64,000 nt of DNA from Nostoc sp. MS1 (GTDB lineage Bacteria > Cyanobacteriota > Cyanobacteriia > Cyanobacteriales > Nostocaceae): contig NZ_AP023441.1 of assembly GCF_019976755.1 (NCBI RefSeq), forward strand, positions 1,364,001 to 1,428,000. The letters run 5' to 3'. Both the position numbers and the translations under genes were made by a program. Below are positions 34,386-44,037 of this stretch, one piece after another; within the stretch, counting starts at the first letter, position 1; each line of letters starts with the position of its first letter. A model generated the notes under the pieces. It made no database searches. It was not told where the DNA came from and saw nothing but the letters and a program-made list of their open reading frames with translations.

Positions 34386-36542
34386 TTAACGATTCACCGC
34401 CGCAGCTTCCCGCGCCGCAGCTGCTTGGTCTGGGTGTATACCTAAGCGGGTGAGATTAATTCGTCCTTTATTGTCAATTTCGCGCACTTTGACAATAACT
34501 TCATCTCCAACCGCTACTTCATCCTCAACTTTACCAACACGATAATCAGCTAGTTGAGAAATGTGGATCATCCCTTCCTTCCCTGGAAGAAATTCCACAA
34601 AAGCACCGATGGGTATAATCCGCGTCACACGTCCCGCGTAAACGTCGCCTTCGTTCAGTTTGCGAGTCATGCCTTGAACAATATTCCTGGCTCTCTTCGC
34701 CTTGTTTTCATCAACCGCAGAAATGGTAACTGTGCCATCATCTTCGATGTCAATTTTCGCACCAGTTTCTTCAGTGATACCCTTAATTGTCTTACCACCA
34801 GGCCCAATGACTAAACCAATCATGTCTGGGTCAATCTTGATGGTCAACAAGCGAGGTGCATAGGGCGAGGTTTCGGTGCGTGGGGTGTCGATAGTTTGGA
34901 GCATTTTGTCCAAAATATGCAGCCTAGCAGACTTGGCTTGATTGATTGCTTGAGCTATCACCTCTATGGGCAAACCAGAGATTTTCATGTCCATTTGCAA
35001 AGCGGTAATACCTGCATCCGTTCCTGCAACTTTAAAGTCCATGTCACCCAAGAAGTCTTCAATGCCTTGAATGTCTGTTAAGACTCGGACTTCATCACCT
35101 TCTTTAATCAAACCCATCGCTGCACCACTCACGGGTTTAATAATTGGCACACCTGCATCCATTAAGGCCAAGGTGGAACCGCAAACTGAACCCATTGAGG
35201 TGGAACCGTTGGAAGAAAGCACTTCCGAAACGACACGAATCACATAAGGGAATTGCTCTTTGGGTGGCAGTACAGGTAAGATGGCTCTCTCTGCTAATGC
35301 ACCGTGACCAACTTCTCGTCTACCAGGAGCGCGTAATGGCTTGGTTTCGCCAACGGAGAAGGGTGGGAAATTGTAGTGATGTAAGTAGCGTTTGGATTGG
35401 TCTGTTTGCAGGTCATCGTTGAGGTTTTGGGCATCGCCTGGAGTACCCAAGGTACAAGCGGATAAGACCTGAGTTAATCCCCGGTTAAATAAGCCGCTAC
35501 CGTGGACGCGCTTGGGTAAAACGCCAACTTGGCAAGAGACTGGACGCACTTCATCGAGTTTACGACCATCCACGCGCACGTTATCTTCAACGATTTGACG
35601 GCGCATGAAGTATTTTGTAATGTCTTTAAAAGTATTGCTCAGGGCTTTGCCGTCTGCGGTGGCAGCTACCTTAATTGGGTCTTCGTCTGGGAGTTCGGCG
35701 ATCGCTGTGGCAATATTATCTTTAACAACGTCCAACGCGGCATCGCGTTCGGGTTTGGTGAGTTCAAACTGAGCCAGAATTTTCTTAATTTCGTCGCTCG
35801 CGCGATCGCGGATATAATTTTCCAGAGTTTGGTCTACCTCTGGTCGTGCTTCCTGCACAATTTCCAGACCGAGTTCGGCTACTAAGTCTTGCTGCGCTTT
35901 GATTAAGTCGCGCACAGCTTCATAACCAAAATCAATTGCCTCAATAATATCTCGCTCTGGTAATTGATTTGCCCCAGCTTCCACCATGATTACACCATCA
36001 GGTGAACCTGCGACAATCAGATCCAATTCCCCAGCTTCGATTTCCGCATAGGTGGGGTTAATAATGAAGTCATCACCTACTAAACCAACCCTCACGGCTG
36101 CCATTGGCCCGTTAAAGGGGATTTGTGCTATTAAAGTGGCAATGGAAGCGCCTGTTACTGCTAATACGTCCGGTGGTACTTGTTCATCCATCGACATTGT
36201 AAAAGCGATGACTTGTAAGTCATCCCGCAACCATGAAGGAAACAAGGGACGCAGAGGACGATCTATCAAACGACTGGTGAGAATGGCTTTTTCTGGCGGA
36301 CGACCTTCTCGGCGCATAATCCCACCAGGGATTCTTCCCGCCGCATACAATCTTTCTTCGTAATCTACTGTCAGGGGAAGAAAATCAATGCCTTCTCTGG
36401 CTTGCGATCGCGTAGCTGTCACTAGAACAGTTGTATCCCCCGATTCAATCAAAACCGACCCACCCGCTTGGGGTGCTAGTAGGCCTACTTTCAGTCGAAT
36501 ATCCCTTCCATCGAAGGATATTGACTTCTCAAATTCTGCCAT
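34386..36542 (-). CDS. pnp: Polynucleotide phosphorylase
   Basis: A 718-residue PNPase for 3'-to-5' phosphorolytic RNA decay. It has two RNase PH domains (about residues 10-230 and 310-550) with FNRGLTQVLS and the GTDAGITALQMDMKISG catalytic region, a helical linker, a KH domain (KIDPDMIGLVIGPGGKTIKGI, near 565) and an S1 domain (GDVYAGRVTRIIPIGAFVEF, near 630). Length and order are standard. In cyanobacteria it also makes the heteropolymeric tails of mRNAs. Conserved single-copy housekeeping gene. Confidence 0.97.
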   Translation of the reverse strand: MAEFEKSISFDGRDIRLKVGLLAPQAGGSVLIESGDTTVLVTATRSQAREGIDFLPLTVDYEERLYAAGRIPGGIMRREGRPPEKAILTSRLIDRPLRPLFPSWLRDDLQVIAFTMSMDEQVPPDVLAVTGASIATLIAQIPFNGPMAAVRVGLVGDDFIINPTYAEIEAGELDLIVAGSPDGVIMVEAGANQLPERDIIEAIDFGYEAVRDLIKAQQDLVAELGLEIVQEARPEVDQTLENYIRDRASDEIKKILAQFELTKPERDAALDVVKDNIATAIAELPDEDPIKVAATADGKALSNTFKDITKYFMRRQIVEDNVRVDGRKLDEVRPVSCQVGVLPKRVHGSGLFNRGLTQVLSACTLGTPGDAQNLNDDLQTDQSKRYLHHYNFPPFSVGETKPLRAPGRREVGHGALAERAILPVLPPKEQFPYVIRVVSEVLSSNGSTSMGSVCGSTLALMDAGVPIIKPVSGAAMGLIKEGDEVRVLTDIQGIEDFLGDMDFKVAGTDAGITALQMDMKISGLPIEVIAQAINQAKSARLHILDKMLQTIDTPRTETSPYAPRLLTIKIDPDMIGLVIGPGGKTIKGITEETGAKIDIEDDGTVTISAVDENKAKRARNIVQGMTRKLNEGDVYAGRVTRIIPIGAFVEFLPGKEGMIHISQLADYRVGKVEDEVAVGDEVIVKVREIDNKGRINLTRLGIHPDQAAAAREAAAVNR

Positions 36543-36629
36543 TCAGCTTTTTTTCCTTCTATGCACGCTATTCTCTCTCTGTGGCAATCCTAACATTTAT
36601 GCCCTGTAACTGGCTCCTGTTACACACAA

Positions 36630-36735
36630 ACAGCAATATGAAATTAGTCATTGGTCATTAGTCCATAGTCCATAGTCAACAGTTGTTCTCCCTTGTCTTC
36701 TCCTCCTCATCTCCCACATCTTCCCCCACTTTCCT
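36630..36735. repeat. Heptanucleotide and pyrimidine tracts
   Basis: TTAGTCATTGGTCATTAGTCCATAGTC-type units are followed by TTCTCCCTTGTCTTCTCCTCCTCATCTCCC, which runs into the last codons of the GNAT gene (VGDEEEKTRE). Confidence 0.65.
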
Positions 36736-37266
36736 ATACATCATCAGTGCCTTGACTACTTGCCCATCTTTTAACTTGGCGGCGTTGGGAATGCTGCCAA
36801 TGATATCAAAACCTAAAGACTGCCATAGACTAATTGAAGGTATATTAGTTTCAAAGACCAAATTAAACATAACTGCTTCGTAGCCTAACTGGGCTGCTAC
36901 CAAGAGCATGGATTCTCCCATGAATCTACCTATGCCCTGACCCCGCAATCCTGGTTGTACAATAAAACCAGCGTTGCAGATATGACTGCACCGCCCTGGA
37001 AAGTTCGGCTTGAGATAAAATGACCCTAATATGGTTTGTGGCTTGTGTATGCCATCCTCACCAGATACCCTAACAACAAAGGCTTCTTTACTCAACCAGT
37101 AAGCTGCAAATTCTGGCTGTGATAATTGTTGCTTTTGTGGATAAGTCTTACCTTCATCAATTACATAGTTTAAAAGTGTTCTCACATCTTCATATTCTTG
37201 AGGTTTTATATAATCTAGTTCTACAGTTGTCCCGTTTTTTAGCACTTTATATAGAGGAAAGTCCAT
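36676..37266 (-). CDS. GNAT-family N-acetyltransferase
   Basis: A 196-residue acetyltransferase. The acetyl-CoA site is visible as VQPGLRGQGIGRFMGES (about residues 112-128), preceded by the beta strands with FYLKPNFPG and followed by FETNIPSISLWQSLGF, the usual motif B. Acceptor unknown. The acidic C-terminal tail is encoded by repeat sequence and may not matter for function. The 213-bp upstream gap is AT-rich and without features. Confidence 0.85.
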   Translation of the reverse strand: MDFPLYKVLKNGTTVELDYIKPQEYEDVRTLLNYVIDEGKTYPQKQQLSQPEFAAYWLSKEAFVVRVSGEDGIHKPQTILGSFYLKPNFPGRCSHICNAGFIVQPGLRGQGIGRFMGESMLLVAAQLGYEAVMFNLVFETNIPSISLWQSLGFDIIGSIPNAAKLKDGQVVKALMMYRKVGEDVGDEEEKTRENNC

Positions 37267-37479
37267 TACTTATGTTATTTGATATATTTTAATGATTATC
37301 TAGATATATTTAGACAAGTATGTACTTAAGTCAATATAGTAGATACATAAAAAATAAAAGAATAAAATTTTTAGCCAATGTTTGATGAATATTAAAAGCT
37401 AAATATCATAGCGAAAAATTAAGCCAAAGGCAAAAACGACTGACAACTAAAAAAAGAGTAAAGTTTGAGTATTTAAGAA

Positions 37480-40400
37480 ATGGCAATTTTACACGGTAGT
37501 TGGATAACAAAAGAGCAGGATAGTTGTTTATTTATTTGGGGAGAAACTTGGCGATCGCCACAGGTAGATGATGATTTAGAAACGGTAGCAGTTAATCCAT
37601 TGGCTCTGTCGGCATCAGAGTTAAGTGAGTGGTTGCAGTCTCAACACGAGGCAATTTTTAACTTACTACCGCAACAAATAGAGAAGCGAACTTCAAAAAC
37701 ATCTAGTGCTGTCAAAAAAATAGATTTACCAATATCCTCACAAGTAATTGCTCTGCCAACGACAATTTCTCAACCTAAGAAGAAAGAAAAAATTGTTATT
37801 GCCCCTGTACATTCTGCTGCTTTAGAATCTGAGACTAATTCTGACACTTATCTACAACCTTGGCTTGTAGAAGGTTTTTGTCTTTCCTCTAGTGCGGCAA
37901 TTAAATTTCTCACTTCTTTACCTTTAAATATTACTAGCCCAGAGAATGCTTTTTTAGGTGGAGATTTGCGTTTTTGGTCACAGATTGCCCGTTGGAGTTT
38001 AGATTTAATTTCTCGTTCTAAATTTCTGCCTATTATCCAGCGACAGCCAAATAATTCTGTAAATTCTAGATGGCAAGTCCTTTTAGATAGTGCTGCTGAT
38101 GGAACTCGTTTAGAAAAGTTTGCGGCGAAGATGCCTGTGGTTTGTCGGACTTATCAGGGAGTAGGAAGTGGCAATATATATATAGATTTTCCTGTGCAGG
38201 CGCAGGAGTTGATATTGAATTTTCTCAATGGTGTGATTGATACGCAATTACGGGAGATGGTAGGAAATCAGCCTGTGCTAGAAACTCGGTTGATGGCTTC
38301 TCTAGCGCCTGCGGTGCGACAGTGGTTGCAAGCTTTAACTGGTACGTCTAATTCAGTTAGTGCGGATGCAGTTGGTTGGGAACGTTTAGAAGCGGCGTTC
38401 AAAGCTTGGACTATGCCGCTACAATATCAACTAGTTAGCAAAAATCAATTTCGGACTTGTTTTGAATTACGTTCTCCAGAACCAGGGGAAAACCAATGGA
38501 CACTGGCATATTTCTTGCAAGCAGCCGATGATCCAGAATTTTTGGTAGATGCGGCGACGATTTGGCAACATCCTGTTGAACAACTAGTTTACCGCGCTCG
38601 CTCAATTGAACAACCCCAGGAAACATTTTTGCGGGGTTTGGGGTTAGCTTCTCGATTGTATCCGGCGATCGCACCTACTTTAGATACAGAATCACCCCAA
38701 TTTTGCCACCTCAACCCCATGCAGTCCTATGAATTTATCAAGTCAGTTGCTTGGCGATTTGAGGATAGCGGTTTAGGGGTAATTTTACCGCCGAGTTTGG
38801 CGAACCGTGAAGGCTGGGCAAATCGCTTAGGTTTGAAAATTTCCGCCGAAACACCAAACAAAAAGCAAGGACGTTTGGGTTTGCAGAGTTTGCTGAACTT
38901 CCAATGGCAATTAGCGATCGGTGGTCAAACTATTTCTAAAGCAGAATTTGATAAACTGGTGGCATTAAAAAGCCCACTAGTAGAAATTAACGGTGAGTGG
39001 GTGGAGTTGCGTCCTCAAGATATCAAGACAGCCGAAGCCTTTTTTGCTGCCCGTAAAGACCAAATGGCTTTATCGTTAGAAGATGCTTTACGTCTTAGCA
39101 CGGGTGATACTCAAGTCATAGAGAAATTACCAGTAGTCAGTTTTGAAGCCTCTGGCGCATTAGAAGAATTGATAGGGGCGCTGACAAATAATCAAGCCGT
39201 TGCACCATTACCCAAGCCGAAAGACTTTCAAGGACAGTTACGTCCTTATCAAGAAAGGGGTGCAGCTTGGTTGGCTTTCTTAGAACGTTGGGGCTTAGGC
39301 GCTTGTCTCGCCGACGACATGGGACTGGGTAAAACGATCCAGTTCATTGCTTTCCTGCTGCACCTCAAAGAACAGGATGTTCTAGAAAAACCCACTTTGC
39401 TAGTTTGTCCTACTTCTGTTTTAGGTAACTGGGAAAGGGAAGTCAAAAAATTTGCACCAACGCTTAAAGTTCTGCAATATCACGGTGATAAACGTCCCAA
39501 AGGTAAAACCTTTCAAGAAGCAGTTAAAAAATATGATTTAGTTATTACCAGTTACTCATTAGTGCATAGAGATGTTAAATCATTACAGGGTGTTTCTTGG
39601 CAGATAATTGTTTTAGATGAAGCCCAAAATGTGAAGAATGCTGAAGCCAAACAGTCACAGGCAGTAAGACAATTAGAGACAACATTTAGAATTGCTCTAA
39701 CGGGTACGCCTGTAGAAAATAGATTACAAGAACTTTGGTCAATTCTAGACTTCCTCAATCCTGGTTATTTAGGTAATAAGCAATTCTTCCAAAGACGCTT
39801 CGCCATGCCAATAGAAAAGTATGGTGATGCAGCATCTTTAAATCAATTGCGTGCTTTGGTGCAACCATTTATTCTACGTCGTTTGAAAACAGATAGAGAA
39901 ATTATTCAAGACTTGCCAGAGAAGCAAGAAATGACAGTATTTTGTGGTTTGAGCGCGGAACAAGCTGCACTTTATCAGCAAACAGTAGAAACATCCTTAG
40001 TAGAAATTGAATCAGCAGAAGGATTGCAACGTCGAGGGATGATTTTAGCTTTATTAATTAAACTCAAACAAATTTGTAATCATCCAGCACAATACTTAAA
40101 AGCAGCAACTTTGGAAAAATACAGTTCAGGCAAACTACAACGTTTACAAGAAATGTTGGAGGAGGTATTAGCAGAAGGTAATATTTATAGTGTCGCTGGT
40201 GGAGAACGCGTTTTAATTTTTACTCAATTTGCAGAGTGGGGTAAGTTACTCAAACCCCATTTAGAAAAACAATTTGGACGAGAAATATTCTTCTTATATG
40301 GTAGTACTAGTAAAAAACAACGTGAAGAAATGATTGACCGTTTTCAACACGACCCCCAAGGCCCACCGATTATGATTCTTTCTCTCAAAGCTGGTGGTGT

Positions 40401-40704
40401 AGGTTTAAATTTAACTAGGGCAAATCATGTATTTCACTTTGATAGATGGTGGAATCCAGCCGTAGAAAATCAAGCCACAGACCGCGTATTTCGGATTGGA
40501 CAAACGCGGAATGTGCAGGTGCATAAGTTTGTTTGCAATGGCACTTTAGAAGAGAAAATTCACGACATGATTGAGAGTAAAAAACAATTAGCTGAACAAG
40601 TTGTTGGTGCGGGTGAGGATTGGTTAACTGAACTTGATACAGACCAACTGCGTAATTTACTGATACTCGATCGCAGTGCTGTAATTGATGAAGATACAGA
40701 TTAA
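37480..40704 (+). CDS. SNF2/RapA-type DNA translocase
   Basis: A 1074-residue SWI2/SNF2 ATPase. The N-terminal about 550 residues are the SNF2-associated region found in bacterial proteins. The ATPase starts near 580 with LRPYQERGAAWL, Walker A DDMGLGKT (about 613-620), DEAQ at about 713, motif III LTGTPVEN and LWSILDFLNPGYLG. The second RecA-like lobe has LIFTQFAEWG, LSLKAGGVGLNLT and DRVFRIGQ. It should move on double-stranded DNA and remodel protein-DNA or RNA-polymerase complexes. The specific role is unknown. A strong hairpin at 40709-40756 follows the stop. Confidence 0.93.
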   Translation: MAILHGSWITKEQDSCLFIWGETWRSPQVDDDLETVAVNPLALSASELSEWLQSQHEAIFNLLPQQIEKRTSKTSSAVKKIDLPISSQVIALPTTISQPKKKEKIVIAPVHSAALESETNSDTYLQPWLVEGFCLSSSAAIKFLTSLPLNITSPENAFLGGDLRFWSQIARWSLDLISRSKFLPIIQRQPNNSVNSRWQVLLDSAADGTRLEKFAAKMPVVCRTYQGVGSGNIYIDFPVQAQELILNFLNGVIDTQLREMVGNQPVLETRLMASLAPAVRQWLQALTGTSNSVSADAVGWERLEAAFKAWTMPLQYQLVSKNQFRTCFELRSPEPGENQWTLAYFLQAADDPEFLVDAATIWQHPVEQLVYRARSIEQPQETFLRGLGLASRLYPAIAPTLDTESPQFCHLNPMQSYEFIKSVAWRFEDSGLGVILPPSLANREGWANRLGLKISAETPNKKQGRLGLQSLLNFQWQLAIGGQTISKAEFDKLVALKSPLVEINGEWVELRPQDIKTAEAFFAARKDQMALSLEDALRLSTGDTQVIEKLPVVSFEASGALEELIGALTNNQAVAPLPKPKDFQGQLRPYQERGAAWLAFLERWGLGACLADDMGLGKTIQFIAFLLHLKEQDVLEKPTLLVCPTSVLGNWEREVKKFAPTLKVLQYHGDKRPKGKTFQEAVKKYDLVITSYSLVHRDVKSLQGVSWQIIVLDEAQNVKNAEAKQSQAVRQLETTFRIALTGTPVENRLQELWSILDFLNPGYLGNKQFFQRRFAMPIEKYGDAASLNQLRALVQPFILRRLKTDREIIQDLPEKQEMTVFCGLSAEQAALYQQTVETSLVEIESAEGLQRRGMILALLIKLKQICNHPAQYLKAATLEKYSSGKLQRLQEMLEEVLAEGNIYSVAGGERVLIFTQFAEWGKLLKPHLEKQFGREIFFLYGSTSKKQREEMIDRFQHDPQGPPIMILSLKAGGVGLNLTRANHVFHFDRWWNPAVENQATDRVFRIGQTRNVQVHKFVCNGTLEEKIHDMIESKKQLAEQVVGAGEDWLTELDTDQLRNLLILDRSAVIDEDTD

Positions 40705-40708
40705 TCTA

Positions 40709-40756
40709 TCTCTGTGCCTCTATGGTTAAAAAATTATTACCACAGAGGCACAGAGA
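40709..40756 (+). terminator. Long hairpin after the SNF2 gene
   Basis: TCTCTGTGCCTCTATGGT (40709-40726) and ACCACAGAGGCACAGAGA (40739-40756) pair over 18 positions with one mismatch. The loop is TAAAAAATTATT. There is no T-run directly after it. It also lies 19 bases past the stop of the convergent small gene at 40775-40948, so it can serve both. Confidence 0.6.
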
Positions 40757-40774
40757 CATAGAGAAATTTGAAAT

Positions 40775-40948
40775 TTACAGGTTGGTTTTATTGACAAAAG
40801 CAACAATTGTTGATGTTGGATATATTTGGCTGATGGGTGCAGGCTTCATATCCCGGTAGTCTAATATTTGCACAATGATGAGATAGGCGATCGCTAAAAG
40901 AATCGAAATAGCCCCTGCAATAATTGCCACAAGTTTTTTACGTTCCAT
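40775..40948 (-). CDS. 57-residue single-pass membrane protein
   Basis: A short open frame. It begins with the basic MERKK, followed by a clean hydrophobic segment (LVAIIAGAISILLAIAYLIIV) and then a polar tail (DYRDMKPAPISQIYPTSTI). GGAAGTAG precedes the ATG at a suitable distance. The membrane-protein pattern with positive-inside charge makes it a credible gene. No family is recognised. It is divergent from the CruA/CruP-like gene and shares with it a region containing a 12-bp perfect dyad. Confidence 0.65.
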   Translation of the reverse strand: MERKKLVAIIAGAISILLAIAYLIIVQILDYRDMKPAPISQIYPTSTIVAFVNKTNL

Positions 40949-40985
40949 TACTACTTCCTGCCATCTAATTTATTGGTCTTTATCT

Positions 40986-41016
40986 ATATTTACATTGTCA
41001 CAGTCAATGTAAATAT
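40986..41016. promoter_or_regulatory. Perfect 12-bp dyad, candidate operator
   Basis: ATATTTACATTG (40986-40997) and CAATGTAAATAT (41005-41016) are perfect inverted repeats around TCACAGT. It lies 38 bases before the small minus-strand gene and 62 bases before the CruA/CruP-like ATG. This is the right place for a regulator that controls both. The binding protein is unknown. Confidence 0.55.
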
Positions 41017-41078
41017 TGGTAAGTCAGGAAAATTATGCACATCTAATTCGCATTAATTACGAATTACAAATTATTACT

Positions 41079-42623
41079 ATGTCTCTAACCGAAGAAATTC
41101 TCTCCCAATTACCAGGGGATGTTTTAGGAAATTTACGCCGTGCTGACGCTATCCTTAAATCTATTCGAGAAAACACTGCACCAACACCTGATGTAGTTAA
41201 AGAAAGTCAAGACAGTTTAGGTAATGTAGACAGCGATGTAATTATTTGCGGTGGGACATTAGGCATTTTAATCGGTTGCGCCTTAGCGGTACGAGGACTG
41301 CGGGTAGTGTTGCTAGAAAGGGGAATTTTGCAAGGTAGGGAACAGGAATGGAATATTTCTCGTAAAGAGTTAGAGGTGTTTGTAGAATTAAATATACTTA
41401 CCCAGGAGGAACTGGAAAAAGCGATCGCTACCGAATACAATCCAGCCAGAGTTAAATTTAAGGATGGTGGAGAAGTTTGGGTAAAGGATGTCTTAAATAT
41501 TGGGGTAGATCCAGTTTATTTACTTGCAACTTTAAAACAAAAATTTTTAGAAGCTGGTGGTCAATTATTTGAACATACACCTTTTTCTGAGGTAGTTGTT
41601 CATCCAGATGGGGTAATAGTTAATCACCAATTCACAGCCAAATTATTGATAGATGCAATGGGACATCTTTCCCCCATCACCAAACAAGCACGCCAAGGTA
41701 AAAAGCCGGATGCACTTTGCTTAGTGGTGGGAAGTTGCGCTCAAGGTTTTGCTGAAAACCATGCAGGCGACTTAATTTTATCCTTCACATCCTTGCAAAA
41801 CCAATGTCAGTATTTTTGGGAAGCCTTCCCCGCCAGAGATGGGAGGACAACATATTTATTTACCTACATGGATGCTCATCCCCAAAGCTTAAGTTTAGAA
41901 GAATTATTTGCAGAATATTTACGCTTATTACCAGAATATCAAGGTGTAGAATTAGAACAGTTAAAATTTCAAAGAGCCTTATTTGGATTTTTTCCTAGCG
42001 ATCGCCAAAGTCCACTAAAAACTCCCTGGAATCGCATTCTCCCAGTGGGAGATAGTAGCGGAAATCAATCACCCTTGAGTTTTGGCGGTTTTGGGGCAAT
42101 GGTACGCCACCTCAAGCGTTTAACATTAGGTATACACGAAGCCCTACAAACAGAACAATTATCAGCTAAAGCATTAGCATTGCTGCAACCATATCAACCA
42201 AGCCTCAGCGTTACTTGGTTGTTTCAGAAAGCTATGAGTGTTAGTGTAAATCAAAACATTCCTTCAGAGCAAATTAATCAACTGCTTTCGGCTGTTTTTC
42301 AAGAAATGCAGCAACTAGGAACACCAGTTTTAAAAGCTTTTTTACAAGATATAGTCCAATTTTCTGCACTAACACAAACACTCTTCAAAACTGGCTTATC
42401 TCATCCGGCATTAGTAGCGAAAATAATTCCTCAAGTGGGTTTAATAAATCTCTTAGATTGGCTAGTGCATTACACTAACTTAGGCACTTATACTACCTTA
42501 TTTGCACTTAGCCCCATGTTAGAAACGTGGACTAAAAATTTACCACCCACACAACAATACTATTGGCATCGCTTAGTAGACGCTTGGAAATTTGGTTCTG
42601 GTGCTGATTACACTGGGGAATAG
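41079..42623 (+). CDS. CruA/CruP-type lycopene-cyclase-like flavoprotein
   Basis: A 514-residue FAD-dependent oxidoreductase. The frame is open from 41016, but the ATG at 41079 gives the better N-terminus (MSLTEEILSQLPGDVLGNLRRAD). The dinucleotide-binding fold is DVIICGGTLGILIGCALAVRG followed by VVLLERG; REQEWNISRKEL and LPVGDSSGNQSPLSFGGFG are marks of the CruA/CruP family. CruA cyclises lycopene in some cyanobacteria, and CruP is a paralogue linked to limiting carotenoid peroxidation. I favour CruP but cannot separate them with certainty. Possible dyad-controlled promoter at 40986-41016. Confidence 0.8.
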   Translation: MSLTEEILSQLPGDVLGNLRRADAILKSIRENTAPTPDVVKESQDSLGNVDSDVIICGGTLGILIGCALAVRGLRVVLLERGILQGREQEWNISRKELEVFVELNILTQEELEKAIATEYNPARVKFKDGGEVWVKDVLNIGVDPVYLLATLKQKFLEAGGQLFEHTPFSEVVVHPDGVIVNHQFTAKLLIDAMGHLSPITKQARQGKKPDALCLVVGSCAQGFAENHAGDLILSFTSLQNQCQYFWEAFPARDGRTTYLFTYMDAHPQSLSLEELFAEYLRLLPEYQGVELEQLKFQRALFGFFPSDRQSPLKTPWNRILPVGDSSGNQSPLSFGGFGAMVRHLKRLTLGIHEALQTEQLSAKALALLQPYQPSLSVTWLFQKAMSVSVNQNIPSEQINQLLSAVFQEMQQLGTPVLKAFLQDIVQFSALTQTLFKTGLSHPALVAKIIPQVGLINLLDWLVHYTNLGTYTTLFALSPMLETWTKNLPPTQQYYWHRLVDAWKFGSGADYTGE

Positions 42624-42805
42624 GCACTAGCAAATAAGTTATACAAAATATTACCTCATTGTTGTCGTGGATTTGATTGCGAAAGGGATGCAGAGGCTGG
42701 TATTTTTTGTCTCTGCACGCCTCCCCCTCAAATGAATGAATAGTTTGTTTTCGTAAGATGCCGATAACCTACTTGTTAAAAGTCTTGATGAAATAAATTC
42801 TGGGT

Positions 42806-43213
42806 TTAGAACGGTTCAAAACAGTCATAGGTTCTTTGACAGATTATCTTGCCATCCTCAAATTCGATAAACTGTGCAAAATAAGCTTTCATCTTTCCTC
42901 CGGCAGGAGTTTGCCCGATTGGAACAGCAATTTCTGCTGTCCATATTGTTTCTAAAATTACTGTGTTACCAGCAACATAAGACTTTTGAATGTCATAATT
43001 CTGACTTATCAGAACTGATTTACCTCTTAGAGAAGCTTCCTTTAAATCGTTTAGATTTCTTATTGCTCCTTCAGGAAATAGGTGATTAGGGTATTCTATT
43101 TGCTTGACTGACTCAGAATAATAAATAGCAAGTTCATCCCCTGTTTTACCTTCTGCAATATCTTTGAGATAATTTTTCGTAATTTCTAGAATTTGATGAT
43201 TTTCGGTAGTCAT
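42806..43213 (-). CDS. SnoaL/NTF2-like protein
   Basis: A 135-residue cone-shaped NTF2-fold protein: an N-terminal helix (NHQILEITKNYLKDIAEG), LAIYYSESVKQIEYPNHLFPEG, and the C-terminal strands TVILETIWTAEI and FAQFIEFEDGKIICQRTYDCFEPF. Members are polyketide cyclases, isomerases or simple binding proteins. Nothing here fixes a substrate. The 182-bp region upstream of 42806 holds no gene. Confidence 0.8.
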   Translation of the reverse strand: MTTENHQILEITKNYLKDIAEGKTGDELAIYYSESVKQIEYPNHLFPEGAIRNLNDLKEASLRGKSVLISQNYDIQKSYVAGNTVILETIWTAEIAVPIGQTPAGGKMKAYFAQFIEFEDGKIICQRTYDCFEPF

Positions 43214-43350
43214 AGCTACTCGTATTCATAAACTACAAAGTTGTTTCAGTATGTCATCAACTTAACAATACTTGCTGTCCTAAATATCAATGGGTGATTT
43301 TTACTCACTACAGACATAGGCTAGAACACTTTGTTAGGCAGATTCTTGCT

Positions 43351-43770
43351 CTACCATGATTCTGGATACTCTGTATGAGTTGGAAGCCCTCCGCTAGCAC
43401 AGCCCCACGCTGCTCTGGATGCCCAAAAGATATGATCCGTAGGAGTGATAGGCGGTGCTGTATCCAACGAGCCTGCTGGAATAACCATGATCTTGCCGTT
43501 GCGCGTTAGTCGTGGAACCGGACACCCGCAATGCCTGCAAAACCATTTGCCGAAGCTCTTTGCCGTGGGAAGGTCATAACGTGTGACGAGTTCCTCTCCG
43601 CAAAGCCATCGGAACTGGCTGGGTTCAACGGTTAGATTTGTGGCATGGCCTGTACCCGTGCCTTTGCGACACCGTGAGCAGTGGCAATGAACCATTTTTT
43701 GGAACGGCGGGTTCACTTCAAAGTTCACTGTTCCACAAAGGCAACTACCCCGAATGCTAGAGTTGTTCAT
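43351..43770 (-). CDS. GFA-family (glutathione-dependent formaldehyde-activating-like) protein
   Basis: A 139-residue zinc protein of the GFA/CENP-V fold, with C10 and C12 (CLC), C29, C31 and C34 (CHCSRC) and a later CRHCGCP. These are the structural and catalytic zinc ligands. The original enzyme condenses formaldehyde with glutathione; most members have unknown substrates. Its codon use is clearly more GC-rich than that of its neighbours (for example CCGGACACCCGCAATGCC-type stretches), which suggests horizontal acquisition. Confidence 0.85.
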   Translation of the reverse strand: MNNSSIRGSCLCGTVNFEVNPPFQKMVHCHCSRCRKGTGTGHATNLTVEPSQFRWLCGEELVTRYDLPTAKSFGKWFCRHCGCPVPRLTRNGKIMVIPAGSLDTAPPITPTDHIFWASRAAWGCASGGLPTHTEYPESW

Positions 43771-44037
43771 CTATCTCCTTGTTCAACTTCCGCATACCCA
43801 ACATGTGCCACTGAATAAGAACCTTTCGCTACCAACAACTCTCAGTGATGAACTCATCGGTAAACTTAAACAGATAAATGTCACCGAAGTCGCTCATCTT
43901 GATACCAGAAGATATTAAGGATGAGGTTTGAACCATTAATTGAGCAGTCATTTTACGTTGATAGCGTCTTTGGTTCTATTGTGCCTCAGTTAATTGTCAT
44001 AGTTTATCCTCAATCCCTAATATTGAGTTATTTTGAT

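Noticed and set aside
43829..43897. Short frame MSDFGDIYLFKFTDEF resembling the start of a MazF/PemK toxin
   Set aside because: Only 22 residues and the similarity is slight. It could be a gene remnant but cannot be supported.
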